Below, piece after piece: positions 24,773-34,961 of a stretch of DNA of 64,000 nucleotides. The notes under the pieces are model-generated. The model was not told the origin of the DNA, did no database searches, and saw only the letters and a program-made list of their open reading frames with translations. Each line of letters starts with the position of its first letter. Position 1 is the stretch's first letter. The translations under genes were made by a program, and so were the position numbers. The stretch comes from Sporosarcina jiandibaonis (GTDB lineage Bacteria > Bacillota > Bacilli > Bacillales_A > Planococcaceae). Where the stretch lies: positions 186,001 through 250,000 of the forward strand of contig NZ_JAAOIY010000004.1 of assembly GCF_013184495.1 (NCBI RefSeq). The letters are read 5' to 3'.

Positions 24773-25783
24773 ATGAATTTTGCAATAATTGGATGCGGAT
24801 TTATCGCAAAAAAACATGCACAAGCCATACAGAATATAGAAGGTGCAAACCTTATAGCTGTCTGTGACCGGGTCCCGGAACTAATGGAACCGTATGTGAA
24901 TGAATACAGTGCTAAACCCTATACGGATTTAGCTGAAATGCTAAAAGATGAAACTATCGACATTGTTTGTATTTGTACACCAAGTGGAACGCACGCAGTA
25001 ATCGCTGAGCAAGCTGCTAATGCAGGAAAACATATAGTTCTAGAGAAACCAATTGCAATGACACTAGAAGAAACGGACCGGATTATTAAAGCAACGAAAG
25101 AAAATGATGTGAAATTAGGAATTGTTCACCCGAACCGGTTCCGTCCAGTGGCGATGAAGTTAAAAGAAATACTAAATCAAAACCAACTTGGGAAAATCAG
25201 TCATGCCCTATGTATTATCAACTGGAACCGTGGCCAAGAGTATTACGATCAAGCAGTTTGGCGGGGAACGAAAGAATATGACGGCGGGGTATTGATGAAT
25301 CAAGCAATACATAATCTTGATTTGCTGCTTTGGTATATGGGAAATCCGGTAGAAGTATTTAGTATGGAAGCTACCAGACTACGAAACATTGAGGCAGAAG
25401 ATGTTTCGATGGGCGTTATTCGATTTGAGTCAGGTGCACTAGCAACTGTTCAGGCTTCGACAACTGTATACCCAAAGAATTTCGAAGAGTCGATTACAAT
25501 CTTTGGGGAAAAAGGTACAGTCAAAATTGGTGGGCAAAATGCATTGAATTTTGAACATCTTATAATAGAAGGTATCGATGAAGAGACTTCTGGAAAATGG
25601 ATTGGTGATATTAAAGCAGATCCTTGGGGTACACCTGGACATGAACAGATTATCAAAGACATGATCTCAGCAATTAATGAAAATCGTCAACCTGCAGTAA
25701 CAGGAGAAGATGGAAGAAACGCACTATCGCTTGTCTTATCATTCTACGAATCAGCAAAAATAAATAAGCCAGTTAAACGGTAG
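24773..25783 (+). CDS. Gfo/Idh/MocA oxidoreductase, WbpB-like (UDP-GlcNAcA 3-dehydrogenase)
   Basis: 336 residues. NAD-binding IIGCGFIAKKH at the N-terminus, conserved EKP in VLEKPIAMT (about 92-99), then GGVLMNQAIHNLDLLLW with the family histidine. In Pseudomonas the homologue oxidises carbon 3 of UDP-GlcNAc uronic acid. The neighbours WbpA-like (next gene), WbpE-like (34962) and WbpD-like (36138) are all in this operon, which fixes the assignment. ATG start with GAGGGTAACG. Confidence 0.88.
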   Translation: MNFAIIGCGFIAKKHAQAIQNIEGANLIAVCDRVPELMEPYVNEYSAKPYTDLAEMLKDETIDIVCICTPSGTHAVIAEQAANAGKHIVLEKPIAMTLEETDRIIKATKENDVKLGIVHPNRFRPVAMKLKEILNQNQLGKISHALCIINWNRGQEYYDQAVWRGTKEYDGGVLMNQAIHNLDLLLWYMGNPVEVFSMEATRLRNIEAEDVSMGVIRFESGALATVQASTTVYPKNFEESITIFGEKGTVKIGGQNALNFEHLIIEGIDEETSGKWIGDIKADPWGTPGHEQIIKDMISAINENRQPAVTGEDGRNALSLVLSFYESAKINKPVKR

Positions 25784-25800
25784 TAAAGGAAATGAAAAAC

Positions 25801-27141
25801 ATGACAAAAACTAAAAGCATAATCTTGAATCATACAGCAGAACAATTAATAAATAAATTAGAAACAAAAAAAGCCACAGTTGGTGTAGTTGGTCTTGGAT
25901 ATGTTGGGCTGCCTCTAGCGGTCGAGAAGGCAAAAGCTGGTTTCACTGTTATTGGTTTTGATGTACAAGAAGAGAAAGTGCGCATGGTAAATGAGGGGAA
26001 CAACTATATCGGGGATGTTGTTCAGGAAGATCTCGAATCGCTAGTATTTTCTGAGAAACTTAAAGCGACTGCGGATTATACATTCATCAGAGACGTTGAT
26101 GCGGTTGCAATTTGTGTTCCAACTCCGTTAGATATTTACAAACAACCGAATATGGAATATGTTAAAGGTTCTGTTGAAGCAATTTCTAAATATATGACTG
26201 CTGGAACCCTTATTGTTCTGGAGAGTACAACATATCCAGGTACTACAGAAGAATTAATTAAACCAATTCTTGAAAAGAGTGGCCTTATAGTAGGAGAAGA
26301 TATTTTTATAGCATATTCTCCAGAACGTATTGATCCGGGAAATAAAGATTTTAATACAAAAAACACGCCAAAAGTAGTCGGCGGGGTGACGGGAATTTGT
26401 ACGAAAGTTGCTGCTGCTATGTATCGCGCGGTTCTTGACGGTGATGTTCACGAAGTTTCTAGCCCGGCAGTTGCTGAAATGGAAAAATTATTGGAAAACA
26501 CTTTCCGTAACATTAACATCGGTCTTGCCAATGAAATGGCGATTCTTTGTAATAAAATGGGAATTGACGTTTGGGAGGTTATCGATGCTGCGGCAACTAA
26601 GCCTTACGGATTCATGGCATTCTATCCAGGACCGGGGCTCGGTGGACATTGTATTCCAATCGACCCATGGTATTTAACGTGGAAAGCCCGGGAATATAAC
26701 TATCATACGAAGTTAATTGAAACTGCCGGTGAAATTAATGATAGTATGCCAGATTTTGTAATTCAACGTTGTTCAGAAATATTGAACGAACAGAAAAAAG
26801 CAATGAATGGCTCCAAAGTTTTGGTGCTAGGCGTAGCTTACAAAAAAGATATTGATGATTATCGAGAGTCACCAGTACTGCCAATATTAGAACGTTTAAC
26901 TAAGTATGGAGCTGATTGGGAGGTTTCTGATCCGCATGTGGAAGAATTTAAATTAGAAGGGGAAATGGTTGAGACTGTAATGTTGACGGAAGAGAAATTG
27001 GAAGAGGCGGATCTTGTGGTGATTGCTACTAATCATAGTGAGTTTGATTATGAGTTAATTAAGTCAACAGCTAAAGCCATTTTGGATACGCGGAATTCTT
27101 ATGACAATGCTTATGAAAAATCCGTTTACTATAAACTGTAA
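25801..27141 (+). CDS. UDP-N-acetylglucosamine 6-dehydrogenase (WbpA-like)
   Basis: 446 residues if started at ATG 25801 (11 bases after AAAGGA); an ATG at 25792 lies only two bases after it. Rossmann GVVGLGYVGLPLAV, then STTYPGTTEE, YSPERIDPG and the catalytic cysteine in GLGGHCIPIDPWY (about residue 284). The protein oxidises C6 of UDP-GlcNAc to the uronic acid in two NAD-dependent steps. Separated by under 20 bases from the WbpB-like gene before and the flippase gene after. Confidence 0.92.
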   Translation: MTKTKSIILNHTAEQLINKLETKKATVGVVGLGYVGLPLAVEKAKAGFTVIGFDVQEEKVRMVNEGNNYIGDVVQEDLESLVFSEKLKATADYTFIRDVDAVAICVPTPLDIYKQPNMEYVKGSVEAISKYMTAGTLIVLESTTYPGTTEELIKPILEKSGLIVGEDIFIAYSPERIDPGNKDFNTKNTPKVVGGVTGICTKVAAAMYRAVLDGDVHEVSSPAVAEMEKLLENTFRNINIGLANEMAILCNKMGIDVWEVIDAAATKPYGFMAFYPGPGLGGHCIPIDPWYLTWKAREYNYHTKLIETAGEINDSMPDFVIQRCSEILNEQKKAMNGSKVLVLGVAYKKDIDDYRESPVLPILERLTKYGADWEVSDPHVEEFKLEGEMVETVMLTEEKLEEADLVVIATNHSEFDYELIKSTAKAILDTRNSYDNAYEKSVYYKL

Positions 27142-27159
27142 CGTTGAAAGTAGATTATA

Positions 27160-28422
27160 ATGACAAAAAAACTATTTATAAGTGATTTTAACCGAAATGT
27201 ATTAACGTTACTTACTGGTACAACAATTGCACAAGCTATTCCTATCGCAATATCCCCAATATTGACTAGGCTATACTCACCCCAAGATTTTGGAGTGCTT
27301 GCCTTGTTTGTCGCAATAACAACAATTTTAGCGTCAGTCGCAAACGGACGCTATGAATTAGCAATAGTTTTACCTAAGACTGATAAAGAAGCATTGAGTA
27401 TCATGATACTTTCACTAATCATCAGTACGACATTGAGCTTAGTGCTCTTAATCTCTATTTTTGTTTTTTACAATCCAATTGTTTCACTTATTAATAATGA
27501 GGAATTAGCAAAGTGGCTGTATTTTATTCCTATTGTTGTTTTTCTAGCAGGTCTTTATAATTCCCTGAACTACTACAATACTAGAAAGAAAGCTTATTCA
27601 AATATTGCTAAGGCAACTGTTATAAGGTCAGTTGGATTATCGGTGGTTCAAATTTCACTTGGGCTATTAAAGAAAGGTGCAGGAGGCTTAATTACTGGGC
27701 AGGTCATTTCTCAAGCACTAGCAAATGGACGTTTAGCTATAACGGTAGTAAAAGACAAGAATCTACTCAAAACCGCGAATAAAACATCAGTATTAAGCGT
27801 TGCAAAAAGGTATAATAACTTTCCCAAATTCTCTTTGCCAGCAGTGTTAATGAACACATTGGCAAGTAACATTTTGAATTTCTTTTTACCGATTATGTTT
27901 TCAGTAGCTACACTAGGCCAATACGCATTAGTAAACCGAATTTTAGGAGCACCATCTTCAATCATAGGAAATTCATTTGGACAAGTGTTTTTGCAACAGG
28001 CAACTAGTGAAAGGCTAGCCACTGGTAAAGCAATTAAAACATTTACATCTACTTTGAAGAAATTATTTATTTTAGCGATTATTCCGTTTACAGTTTTATT
28101 CTTTTTTGGAGAAGATATTATTGTTTTTGTATTTGGTTCCGAATGGATAATGGCGGGGCAATTAATATCAATCCTAGCTCCTTATTTTTTTGTAAGATTT
28201 ATTAGTAGTCCACTAAGTACAACAACTAGTGTCTTTGAAAAGAATCAATACGCTTTAGTAATTCAAAGCACTTATTTAATATTAATAATAATAATTTGTT
28301 TAATAGGCGGCATATTAAAAATAAAGTTGACTTTATTTTTAACGTTTTTTTCAGGCATTTTCTCTGCTTTTTATTTAATTCTTATTATGATTTTTTATAG
28401 AATCAGTAAAAATGATCGATAG
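27160..28422 (+). CDS. Wzx-type oligosaccharide flippase
   Basis: 420 residues with about twelve hydrophobic segments and the MATE/MVF-like start LTGTTIAQAIPIAISPILTR. FGVLALFVAI and YALVNRILGAPSSIIGNSFGQV are typical of Wzx proteins. Should move the lipid-linked repeat unit across the membrane. The AT-rich, poorly conserved composition from here to about 41 kb contrasts with the flanks, as expected of the variable core of a polysaccharide locus. Weak ribosome site. Confidence 0.88.
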   Translation: MTKKLFISDFNRNVLTLLTGTTIAQAIPIAISPILTRLYSPQDFGVLALFVAITTILASVANGRYELAIVLPKTDKEALSIMILSLIISTTLSLVLLISIFVFYNPIVSLINNEELAKWLYFIPIVVFLAGLYNSLNYYNTRKKAYSNIAKATVIRSVGLSVVQISLGLLKKGAGGLITGQVISQALANGRLAITVVKDKNLLKTANKTSVLSVAKRYNNFPKFSLPAVLMNTLASNILNFFLPIMFSVATLGQYALVNRILGAPSSIIGNSFGQVFLQQATSERLATGKAIKTFTSTLKKLFILAIIPFTVLFFFGEDIIVFVFGSEWIMAGQLISILAPYFFVRFISSPLSTTTSVFEKNQYALVIQSTYLILIIIICLIGGILKIKLTLFLTFFSGIFSAFYLILIMIFYRISKNDR

Positions 28423-28435
28423 AATGGTGATGAGT

Positions 28436-29035
28436 ATGTTTCTTCTTATACGAGAATTTTGTAATAAATATGTACTTAAAAAGAGGTACATATACTCATT
28501 GATGAACACGGAGAAAGTAGATTTAAAGTTGAAGGAAATACAATGCATTGTGTTGAAAGGGGATAGTATTGCGGAACAAAAAGAACTGTTTAAAGACACC
28601 GCAATCAAAAATTTGATTATCGAAAGAAGTAGAAACGATCGAGTTTTTTGTTTAGTTTGCTTTGACAAAGATAAAACGATGGCGGGTTACTTCTGGGGAA
28701 TCGTTCCAACTGAAAGAACTTGGCATGATAGTATACCAATAGATAAGGGCCAGGGGTTTCTTTTTAATGGATATGTTAATCCACAATTTAGAGGTAACAA
28801 TATTTTCCCTTTTTTAATTAATGAAACTTCCCAATATATAAAACGGCATTATCAAGTAAATGAAATAATTGATGTTGTAGAAAAACAAAACATTGCATCT
28901 AATAAGGCCCATAATAAAGTCAATGCAAAAATCTATTCAAAGAACATCTTATTTAAATTTTTAGGAAGAAATCTTATTTCATTGTATCGAAAGAATATTA
29001 TTCTTCTTTTGGGAAATAAACGAAATAGAATTTGA
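28436..29035 (+). CDS. GNAT-like acyltransferase
   Basis: About 199 residues if started at ATG 28436 (five bases after GGTGA); frames opening at 28412, 28424 or 28430 are possible and overlap the flippase end. AGYFWGIVP, then FLFNGYVNPQFRGNNIFPFLINE resembles the acetyl-CoA loop of GNAT enzymes, followed by VEKQNIASNKAHNKVN-type N-x-x-S-x-x-x-H-x-K found at the end of the fold. Substrate unknown; position suggests it acylates a sugar or an amino substituent of the repeat unit. Confidence 0.65.
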   Translation: MFLLIREFCNKYVLKKRYIYSLMNTEKVDLKLKEIQCIVLKGDSIAEQKELFKDTAIKNLIIERSRNDRVFCLVCFDKDKTMAGYFWGIVPTERTWHDSIPIDKGQGFLFNGYVNPQFRGNNIFPFLINETSQYIKRHYQVNEIIDVVEKQNIASNKAHNKVNAKIYSKNILFKFLGRNLISLYRKNIILLLGNKRNRI

Positions 29036-29053
29036 TATGGAGCTGTACTTAAA

Positions 29054-30100
29054 TTGAAGAATATAGTATTTACGGATCATATAAATGCATGGTCGATAAA
29101 GAAGGGTTTGAAGAAATTCGGATTGGATCTATTCTCGATTCAAAAAAACACAAAACTTATTCCCTTTATTGATAAAGAAAAAATTAAAGAAGTAGATACA
29201 CTTTTTTTCACTGAAGAAAATTCTTTAAAAGAGTATGTTAACAACCATAATGACTATAAATTTGAACCTCGGTATTTTAATATTGAACTTCTCGATGATA
29301 AATTAGAATTCGCAAATTTTCTTTTAGGAATCGAAGAAAACCCTATACCATCAAGATCATTAAATACGCATGAAAGTGATTATCCATTTTATTTGAAGTG
29401 TAAGCACTCATGGAAAGATGGGATGAAACTTCCACGTGGATTTATTGTGAATAATCAAAACGAAGTCAATGATGTTATTGACGAAATAAACGACAATCAA
29501 TGGGATACAGATTGGTTCTTTCATCAAAAATTGTTAAATTCAAGTATAGAAAACAATATTTCTACATCAGGTTACTTTGACTATAAGAATAATAATAGAA
29601 ATGCAATTATTATTAGTAAGAAGACTCACGGTAGTACTTCTACTATGGCAACTGGAGCCGTAATCGAAACGATAAAAGATCCGAATAATTTAATTGACCG
29701 AACCAATTACATATTAAATGAATTAAAATATCAAGGACCTTTTGAGTTAGAGTTTTTTTATGAGGAAGCCGATGAACAGCATTATGTTTTGGAACTCAAT
29801 CCCAGGTTTTGGATGCAACATGGAATATTTATAGACCTATACGATAATGCATTGATTAAAAGATACTTGTATAAAGATAAAGTAGATGATTGGTATGAAG
29901 ATGGTATTGCGCCTTATAAACATATTATTTGGGTGGACAGTACTCATATTATATTTTCACTTTTAAAATTCCGGCTAAAACCAATGCTTATTTTGCTTAA
30001 ATTAAAGGGCAAAAAAATTTTTTATCCGAGTATTCCAACAGCAACAGGGTTTTGTCTAAGAAAAGTAGCGAAAACCATTGCCAATAAACTTAAGAACTGA
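29054..30100 (+). CDS. ATP-grasp family enzyme of the polysaccharide locus
   Basis: 348 residues, TTG start (GGAG 11 bases upstream). The C-terminal part carries the ATP-grasp metal and nucleotide residues: FELEFF (about 237) and LELNPRFWMQHG (about 253-264), with the preceding KKTHGS loop. ATP-grasp enzymes join a carboxylate to an amine through an acyl phosphate. In this operon a uronic acid and an amino-acid permease are at hand, so amide formation on the polymer is a hypothesis. Not a known carbamoyl-phosphate or carboxylase enzyme by its length. Confidence 0.75.
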   Translation: MKNIVFTDHINAWSIKKGLKKFGLDLFSIQKNTKLIPFIDKEKIKEVDTLFFTEENSLKEYVNNHNDYKFEPRYFNIELLDDKLEFANFLLGIEENPIPSRSLNTHESDYPFYLKCKHSWKDGMKLPRGFIVNNQNEVNDVIDEINDNQWDTDWFFHQKLLNSSIENNISTSGYFDYKNNNRNAIIISKKTHGSTSTMATGAVIETIKDPNNLIDRTNYILNELKYQGPFELEFFYEEADEQHYVLELNPRFWMQHGIFIDLYDNALIKRYLYKDKVDDWYEDGIAPYKHIIWVDSTHIIFSLLKFRLKPMLILLKLKGKKIFYPSIPTATGFCLRKVAKTIANKLKN

Positions 30101-30109
30101 GTGATGTAA

Positions 30110-31456
30110 TTGATTATCAAAATCCCACAAAACAATATTTTAGAACGAACCTATATCATCGATATTCTTATAGGTGAGTTCTTAGGCTTGTCGTATTCGA
30201 TTGAAGTAAACGAAATAACTAATTATCATCTGATATTTGAAGAAAAAGAAGTCATCGTTGAGGATCACTTTTTCAATAATTACCCAGAGAATCTAAGTTA
30301 TTTGAAAAAGGAGGCCATTCCTGATGACGTTTCATTTGTGGAAAATCAATTTACTTCGGAAACAGATGTTCCAATGTTGTTTGGTAACGATAAGATGATT
30401 GTTAATAACAATCAAATTCTATGTGGAAATGATATTTTCGCAGCTTCTTTTTTTATGCTCACCCGCTGGGAAGAGTATGTGAATACATCGCGTGACATTC
30501 ATAATAGATTTTCCGCGAAAGATAGTGTTGCTTACAAGTTTGGTTTTCTTGACAGACCAATTGTGAACGAGTATGTTGAACTACTTTGGAATATGTTTTC
30601 ATATTTAGGTTATCAAGAAAATCGAAAAGAACATAGTTTTGAATTTATTTTAACTCATGATGTAGATGATTTGCGGTTTTGGAAAGACAATAAAAAGAAT
30701 GCTAAAGTTTTACTTGGCGACATTATAAAAAGAAAAAACATTAAATTATTTGCGAAAAATTTCAAAGATATAATGGAAATAAGATTTGGTAAAAAGAAGG
30801 ATCCGTTTGATACATTTGATGAATTAATGAGTATTTCCGAGCAAAAAAATCTACAATCAAGATTTTATTTTATGAGTGGTGGAACTACGAAATATGATAA
30901 TCGTTATGATATTAAGGACGATTTAACAATTAAATTAATCCGGAATATTGAAAAAAGAGGTCATTTAATCGGATTTCATCCAAGTTATGATTCCTACAAT
31001 AACGAAAAACAGTGGAGCAATGAAAAAAAGGCATTGAAAGAAGTGGTAGATAAACCTATATTAGAAGGTCGACAACACTATTTAAGATTTGATATTCCAT
31101 TTACATGGAGAATTTGGGAAGAAAATAATATGACGATGGATTGTAGTGTTGGATATGCAGACCGCGAAGGATTTAGATGTGGGGTTTGTTTTGGGTATTC
31201 TGTTTTTGATTTTTTGAACAGAAAAAAATATAAATTAAAAGAATTTCCTTTGCTTGTAATGGAGGCCAGTCTTATAACATATCAAAACCTGACTCCTGAG
31301 ATGATGGAAAAAAGAATTAAAAAAATATTAGATATAACGTTAAAATACAAAGGAAGTTTTGTGTTTTTATGGCATAATTCCAGTTTCAATACTGCAACTT
31401 GGAAACAGTATAGTGCCGTTTATAAAAAAATAATAAAATATCAAAATAAGGTTTAA
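30110..31456 (+). CDS. Polysaccharide deacetylase-like protein
   Basis: 448 residues, TTG start behind a weak site. An N-terminal domain of about 170 residues of unknown type precedes an NodB-like region opening at 180 with FILTHDVDD (182-187 hold the THDVDD metal pair), HPSYDSYNNE supplies further histidine, and VFLWHNSSF lies near the end. The usual order of deacetylase motifs (THDD, HxxxH, later H) is recognisable but divergent. Commonly found beside ATP-grasp and GNAT genes in surface polysaccharide loci. Confidence 0.7.
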   Translation: MIIKIPQNNILERTYIIDILIGEFLGLSYSIEVNEITNYHLIFEEKEVIVEDHFFNNYPENLSYLKKEAIPDDVSFVENQFTSETDVPMLFGNDKMIVNNNQILCGNDIFAASFFMLTRWEEYVNTSRDIHNRFSAKDSVAYKFGFLDRPIVNEYVELLWNMFSYLGYQENRKEHSFEFILTHDVDDLRFWKDNKKNAKVLLGDIIKRKNIKLFAKNFKDIMEIRFGKKKDPFDTFDELMSISEQKNLQSRFYFMSGGTTKYDNRYDIKDDLTIKLIRNIEKRGHLIGFHPSYDSYNNEKQWSNEKKALKEVVDKPILEGRQHYLRFDIPFTWRIWEENNMTMDCSVGYADREGFRCGVCFGYSVFDFLNRKKYKLKEFPLLVMEASLITYQNLTPEMMEKRIKKILDITLKYKGSFVFLWHNSSFNTATWKQYSAVYKKIIKYQNKV

Positions 31457-31472
31457 GGTCATGAGGGATATT

Positions 31473-32750
31473 ATGAGTAAATACACATCCTTGGAATTTT
31501 TTTTAGGGGTCTTATTATTAGTTGGTACTGTATCTTTAATATATCCATATGGTTTCCCTTTGTTTACAATAGTTGCTATTCTATATTTCTTTGTTTTTTT
31601 TATTAATAAAAAAGTTAAGATAAAATTCAACTTTGGTTTTGGGATTTTGTATATCATGATTACACTTTATTTTTTAGGGATATTGATTTCCGCTAATAAA
31701 CTTTATCCTTATAATATAGCTGATATTCAAAGTATAGTTGTATTAATCATTCTTTTCATGCTAATGGGTAATGCAAATTATATCACATTAAAGAAAGTCA
31801 CTACAATTTATTTGAATTTTTGTTCAATCATTATTCCAATCCTCGCGATTTACTCTTTATATAAGTATGCATTGTTATTAAATGGAGTGAAAATTTCCAA
31901 GTTTTTAATAGAAGGCAGAAATTACCCTTGGGGAACTTCTTTAATGCCTGATTATAACATGTTTGCACTGGGAATGTTGATTGGTTTACTTGCAACAATT
32001 TCAAAATTAAGTGAATCTGAATCTGTTTATAAACAAGTGTTTTACTTATTTGCGACTGTCTTAATTGTCTTAGCAGTTATCTTTTCGGGTTCACGGCGAG
32101 GTTGGATTTTACTGGCTATCTCTAGTGTTTATTTAATATATATTTTACTTCGTAAGATTTTTAGATCTTCTTTAAAGTCAAAGATAACTTTTATCTTAAC
32201 ACTGACCCTAAGTGTGGTTATAGGCATTGTGATATTAAGTAAAAGCTCTTTAGAAATTACCAATCAATATGAATTAGAGAAATTACAGTATAGATATTCT
32301 ACTTTGGAGAATTTAGGGGAAAGTTTATCGTCACGTACAAGTATGTGGGACTACACATTGGAAATAATACGTGATTATTCAGTTCTAAATTATATTATCG
32401 GAGATGGTTTTAACTATATTGAACAGTATGGGAAGAAATTTAATAATCCTAATGGTTACACTTATCCCCATAACATTCTAATATCAACTTTCCATTATTC
32501 AGGTGGGGTTGGTGTTATTTTATTGCTTGTATTATTAGTGAAACCATATATTTTATATATTAATAATAAAAGTCTTATACCCTCAAATTTAATATTGATG
32601 TATACGTTGTGTTTATTATTTTTATTAGTGTCAGGAAATTCCTTTTTTTCAATAAATATCCTATGGCTAACTGTTACAATAATTATAGTTGGTATTCAAA
32701 GGAGGGAGATAGACAAAAATGAAGAAAGTTATATCCATTGTTCTAAATGA
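31473..32750 (+). CDS. O-antigen polymerase/ligase-like membrane protein (Wzy)
   Basis: About 425 residues, start ATG 31473 six bases after GAGG; an ATG at 31461 is less well placed. Ten to twelve membrane segments and a large loop containing LAVIFSGSRRGWILLA, the Wzy_C signature region. Would polymerise the flipped repeat units outside the membrane. Overlaps the next gene by 32 bases. Confidence 0.85.
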   Translation: MSKYTSLEFFLGVLLLVGTVSLIYPYGFPLFTIVAILYFFVFFINKKVKIKFNFGFGILYIMITLYFLGILISANKLYPYNIADIQSIVVLIILFMLMGNANYITLKKVTTIYLNFCSIIIPILAIYSLYKYALLLNGVKISKFLIEGRNYPWGTSLMPDYNMFALGMLIGLLATISKLSESESVYKQVFYLFATVLIVLAVIFSGSRRGWILLAISSVYLIYILLRKIFRSSLKSKITFILTLTLSVVIGIVILSKSSLEITNQYELEKLQYRYSTLENLGESLSSRTSMWDYTLEIIRDYSVLNYIIGDGFNYIEQYGKKFNNPNGYTYPHNILISTFHYSGGVGVILLLVLLVKPYILYINNKSLIPSNLILMYTLCLLFLLVSGNSFFSINILWLTVTIIIVGIQRREIDKNEESYIHCSK

Positions 32751-33846
32751 TTTTGTGAATGATTCAAGAGTTTTAAAAGAAGCAACTTCCTTAGCTTCTT
32801 CAGGGTATAAGGTTACTGTAGTTGCTTTACATAACGATGAATTACCCGAAAGAGAAGTTTTGCAAGGAATAGATGTTCATCGGATTAAACTGGTGAGTAG
32901 AAATTGGTCTAAAATGACTCCAATCAAGTTACTAAAATATCTTGAGCTGTCTATTAAAATGATAAAAAAATACAAAGAGATAGATATTATTCATTGTAAT
33001 GATATAGGACCGTTACCAATTGCTTATATTATCAAGACGTTGACAAAAAATAAAGTTAAAATCATTTACGATGCTCATGAATATGAAACCGAAATGAATG
33101 GGTTAAAAGGTCTTAGAAAAAAAGTTGTTTCAATTATTGAGCGATTTTTAATTAACAAAGTTGATAAGGTAATTACAGTTAGTAATAGTATCGCAAATGA
33201 ATACGTCAGACTATACAACATAGAGAAACCGGGTTTAGTTTTAAATTGTCCTCATTATAAAGAAATTTCTGCTCATGATAAATTCAGAGAAAAATTTTTG
33301 ATTGAAAAAAATGTGAAGATATTTCTTTATCAAGGAAGTTTAACTAAAGGAAGAGGATTAGAACTTATTCTAGAAGTATTTACGACAATTCATAAAGAAG
33401 CAGTACTGGTAGTTATGGGCTATGGACCATTGGTTCAAACAGTAGTTAGTTATTCAGAGAAATACAGTAATATTTTTTATCATGAAGCTGTTTCGCCAGA
33501 CGTGCTCTTACAATATACTTCATCTGCCGATATAGGTATATGTTTAATAGAAGATGTTTGTTTAAGTTATAGATACTCTTTACCAAATAAGTTTTTTGAA
33601 TATGCTATGGCGGGACTACCTATTATTACCAATAACCTAATTGAGGTTAAGCAAATTGCCGAAAAATATCGGTGCGGCTGGGTGATGAAAGAGGATTCAC
33701 CTAATATTTTAAAAGGGCTTGTTAATGAGATTGTGGATATGGATCTGGAACCGATTAAAGAGAATGTGAAGAGAATGACAAAAGAGTATAATTGGGAAAA
33801 CCAAGAAAAGGTATTGTTGAATATTTACGCGGGGGTGCATAAATGA
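32719..33846 (+). CDS. Glycosyltransferase family 4 (first of two)
   Basis: 375 residues. GT-B layout: N-terminal SIVLNDFVNDSRVLKEA, IIYDAHEYETEM in the middle, C-terminal GSLTKGRGLELILEVF and FFEYAMAGLPIITNN with the E-x7-E type motif. Cytoplasmic, adds a sugar to the lipid-linked unit; donor unknown. AAAGGAGGG upstream. Overlaps the polymerase gene and the next transferase (four bases). Confidence 0.88.
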   Translation: MKKVISIVLNDFVNDSRVLKEATSLASSGYKVTVVALHNDELPEREVLQGIDVHRIKLVSRNWSKMTPIKLLKYLELSIKMIKKYKEIDIIHCNDIGPLPIAYIIKTLTKNKVKIIYDAHEYETEMNGLKGLRKKVVSIIERFLINKVDKVITVSNSIANEYVRLYNIEKPGLVLNCPHYKEISAHDKFREKFLIEKNVKIFLYQGSLTKGRGLELILEVFTTIHKEAVLVVMGYGPLVQTVVSYSEKYSNIFYHEAVSPDVLLQYTSSADIGICLIEDVCLSYRYSLPNKFFEYAMAGLPIITNNLIEVKQIAEKYRCGWVMKEDSPNILKGLVNEIVDMDLEPIKENVKRMTKEYNWENQEKVLLNIYAGVHK

Positions 33847-34949
33847 GAATATGTCATTTAACATCAGTTCATTCTCATACAGACACTAGAATATTTGTAA
33901 AAGAATGTCAGTCACTTTCGGCAGCAGGATTTGAAGTACATTTAGTAGCCCCAGGAGCTCCCGATTGTAGAATTGAAGGTGTGCAAATTCATGGAATTAC
34001 TAGAGAAGTTGGAAGTAGATTAAAACGCATGACGAAAACCGTAAATCAGGTTTATAATAAAGCGCTTGAAATAGATGCGGAAGTATATCACTTTCATGAC
34101 CCAGAGCTGATACCAATCGGATTAAAGTTGAAAAAAAGAGGGAAAAAGGTTGTTTATGATGTACATGAAGATGTTCCCAGACAAATATTAACAAAGAAGT
34201 GGATACCTAAATATACAAACAATATGATTTCAAAAATCATAGAAGCATATGAGAATTATGCTTCTAAGAAATTTGATGTAATTATTACAGCAACACCATT
34301 TATAAGAGACCGATTTTTAAATATAGATTGTAATGCTGTGGATATAAATAATTATCCCTTGTTAGAAGAATTAAAGGTTCTGGATATTCAATGGTCTGAA
34401 AAAGAAAATGCTGTCTGCTATGTAGGAGGGATAGCTTTTATCCGTGGTATCAAAGAGATGGTTAAATCTTTAGAAATGAAAAGTAATATAAGCTTATTAT
34501 TAGCTGGAAAATTCTTTTCACCTAAAGAGAAAGAAGCTGTAATGAAACTTAATGGTTGGAAAAAGGTGAAGGAGCTTGGCTTTTTAGATCGGGAAGGTGT
34601 TAAAGATACTTATAGGAAATCAAAAGCAGGTATCGTAACTTTGCAACCTACCATTAATTATATTGATGCGCTACCAGTAAAAATGTTTGAATACATGGCT
34701 GCGGGCATTCCAGTAATTGCTTCTAATTTTCCACTCTGGAAAGATATTCTTAATAAGAATAAGTGTGGACTTATCGTTGATCCAATGAACCCCAAAGAAA
34801 TTGCAGAAGCAATTAGTTGGGTTCTAGAAAATCCAATAGAAGCAGAACAGATGGGACAGAACGGAAGAAAGGCAGTTGAGACAGAATATAACTGGGAAAA
34901 AGAGAGTGAAAAATTAATTAAAGTATATAAGAATTTATTAAGAAAATGA
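33843..34949 (+). CDS. Glycosyltransferase family 4 (second of two)
   Basis: 368 residues. MRICHLTSVHSHTDTRIFVKE is a common start in this family; YDVHEDVPRQIL in the middle and MFEYMAAGIPVIASNFP near the C-terminus are GT4 motifs. Starts inside the previous gene's stop (ATGA overlap), so translation is coupled. Donor and acceptor unknown. Confidence 0.88.
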   Translation: MRICHLTSVHSHTDTRIFVKECQSLSAAGFEVHLVAPGAPDCRIEGVQIHGITREVGSRLKRMTKTVNQVYNKALEIDAEVYHFHDPELIPIGLKLKKRGKKVVYDVHEDVPRQILTKKWIPKYTNNMISKIIEAYENYASKKFDVIITATPFIRDRFLNIDCNAVDINNYPLLEELKVLDIQWSEKENAVCYVGGIAFIRGIKEMVKSLEMKSNISLLLAGKFFSPKEKEAVMKLNGWKKVKELGFLDREGVKDTYRKSKAGIVTLQPTINYIDALPVKMFEYMAAGIPVIASNFPLWKDILNKNKCGLIVDPMNPKEIAEAISWVLENPIEAEQMGQNGRKAVETEYNWEKESEKLIKVYKNLLRK

Positions 34950-34961
34950 GGAGCGTTCAAA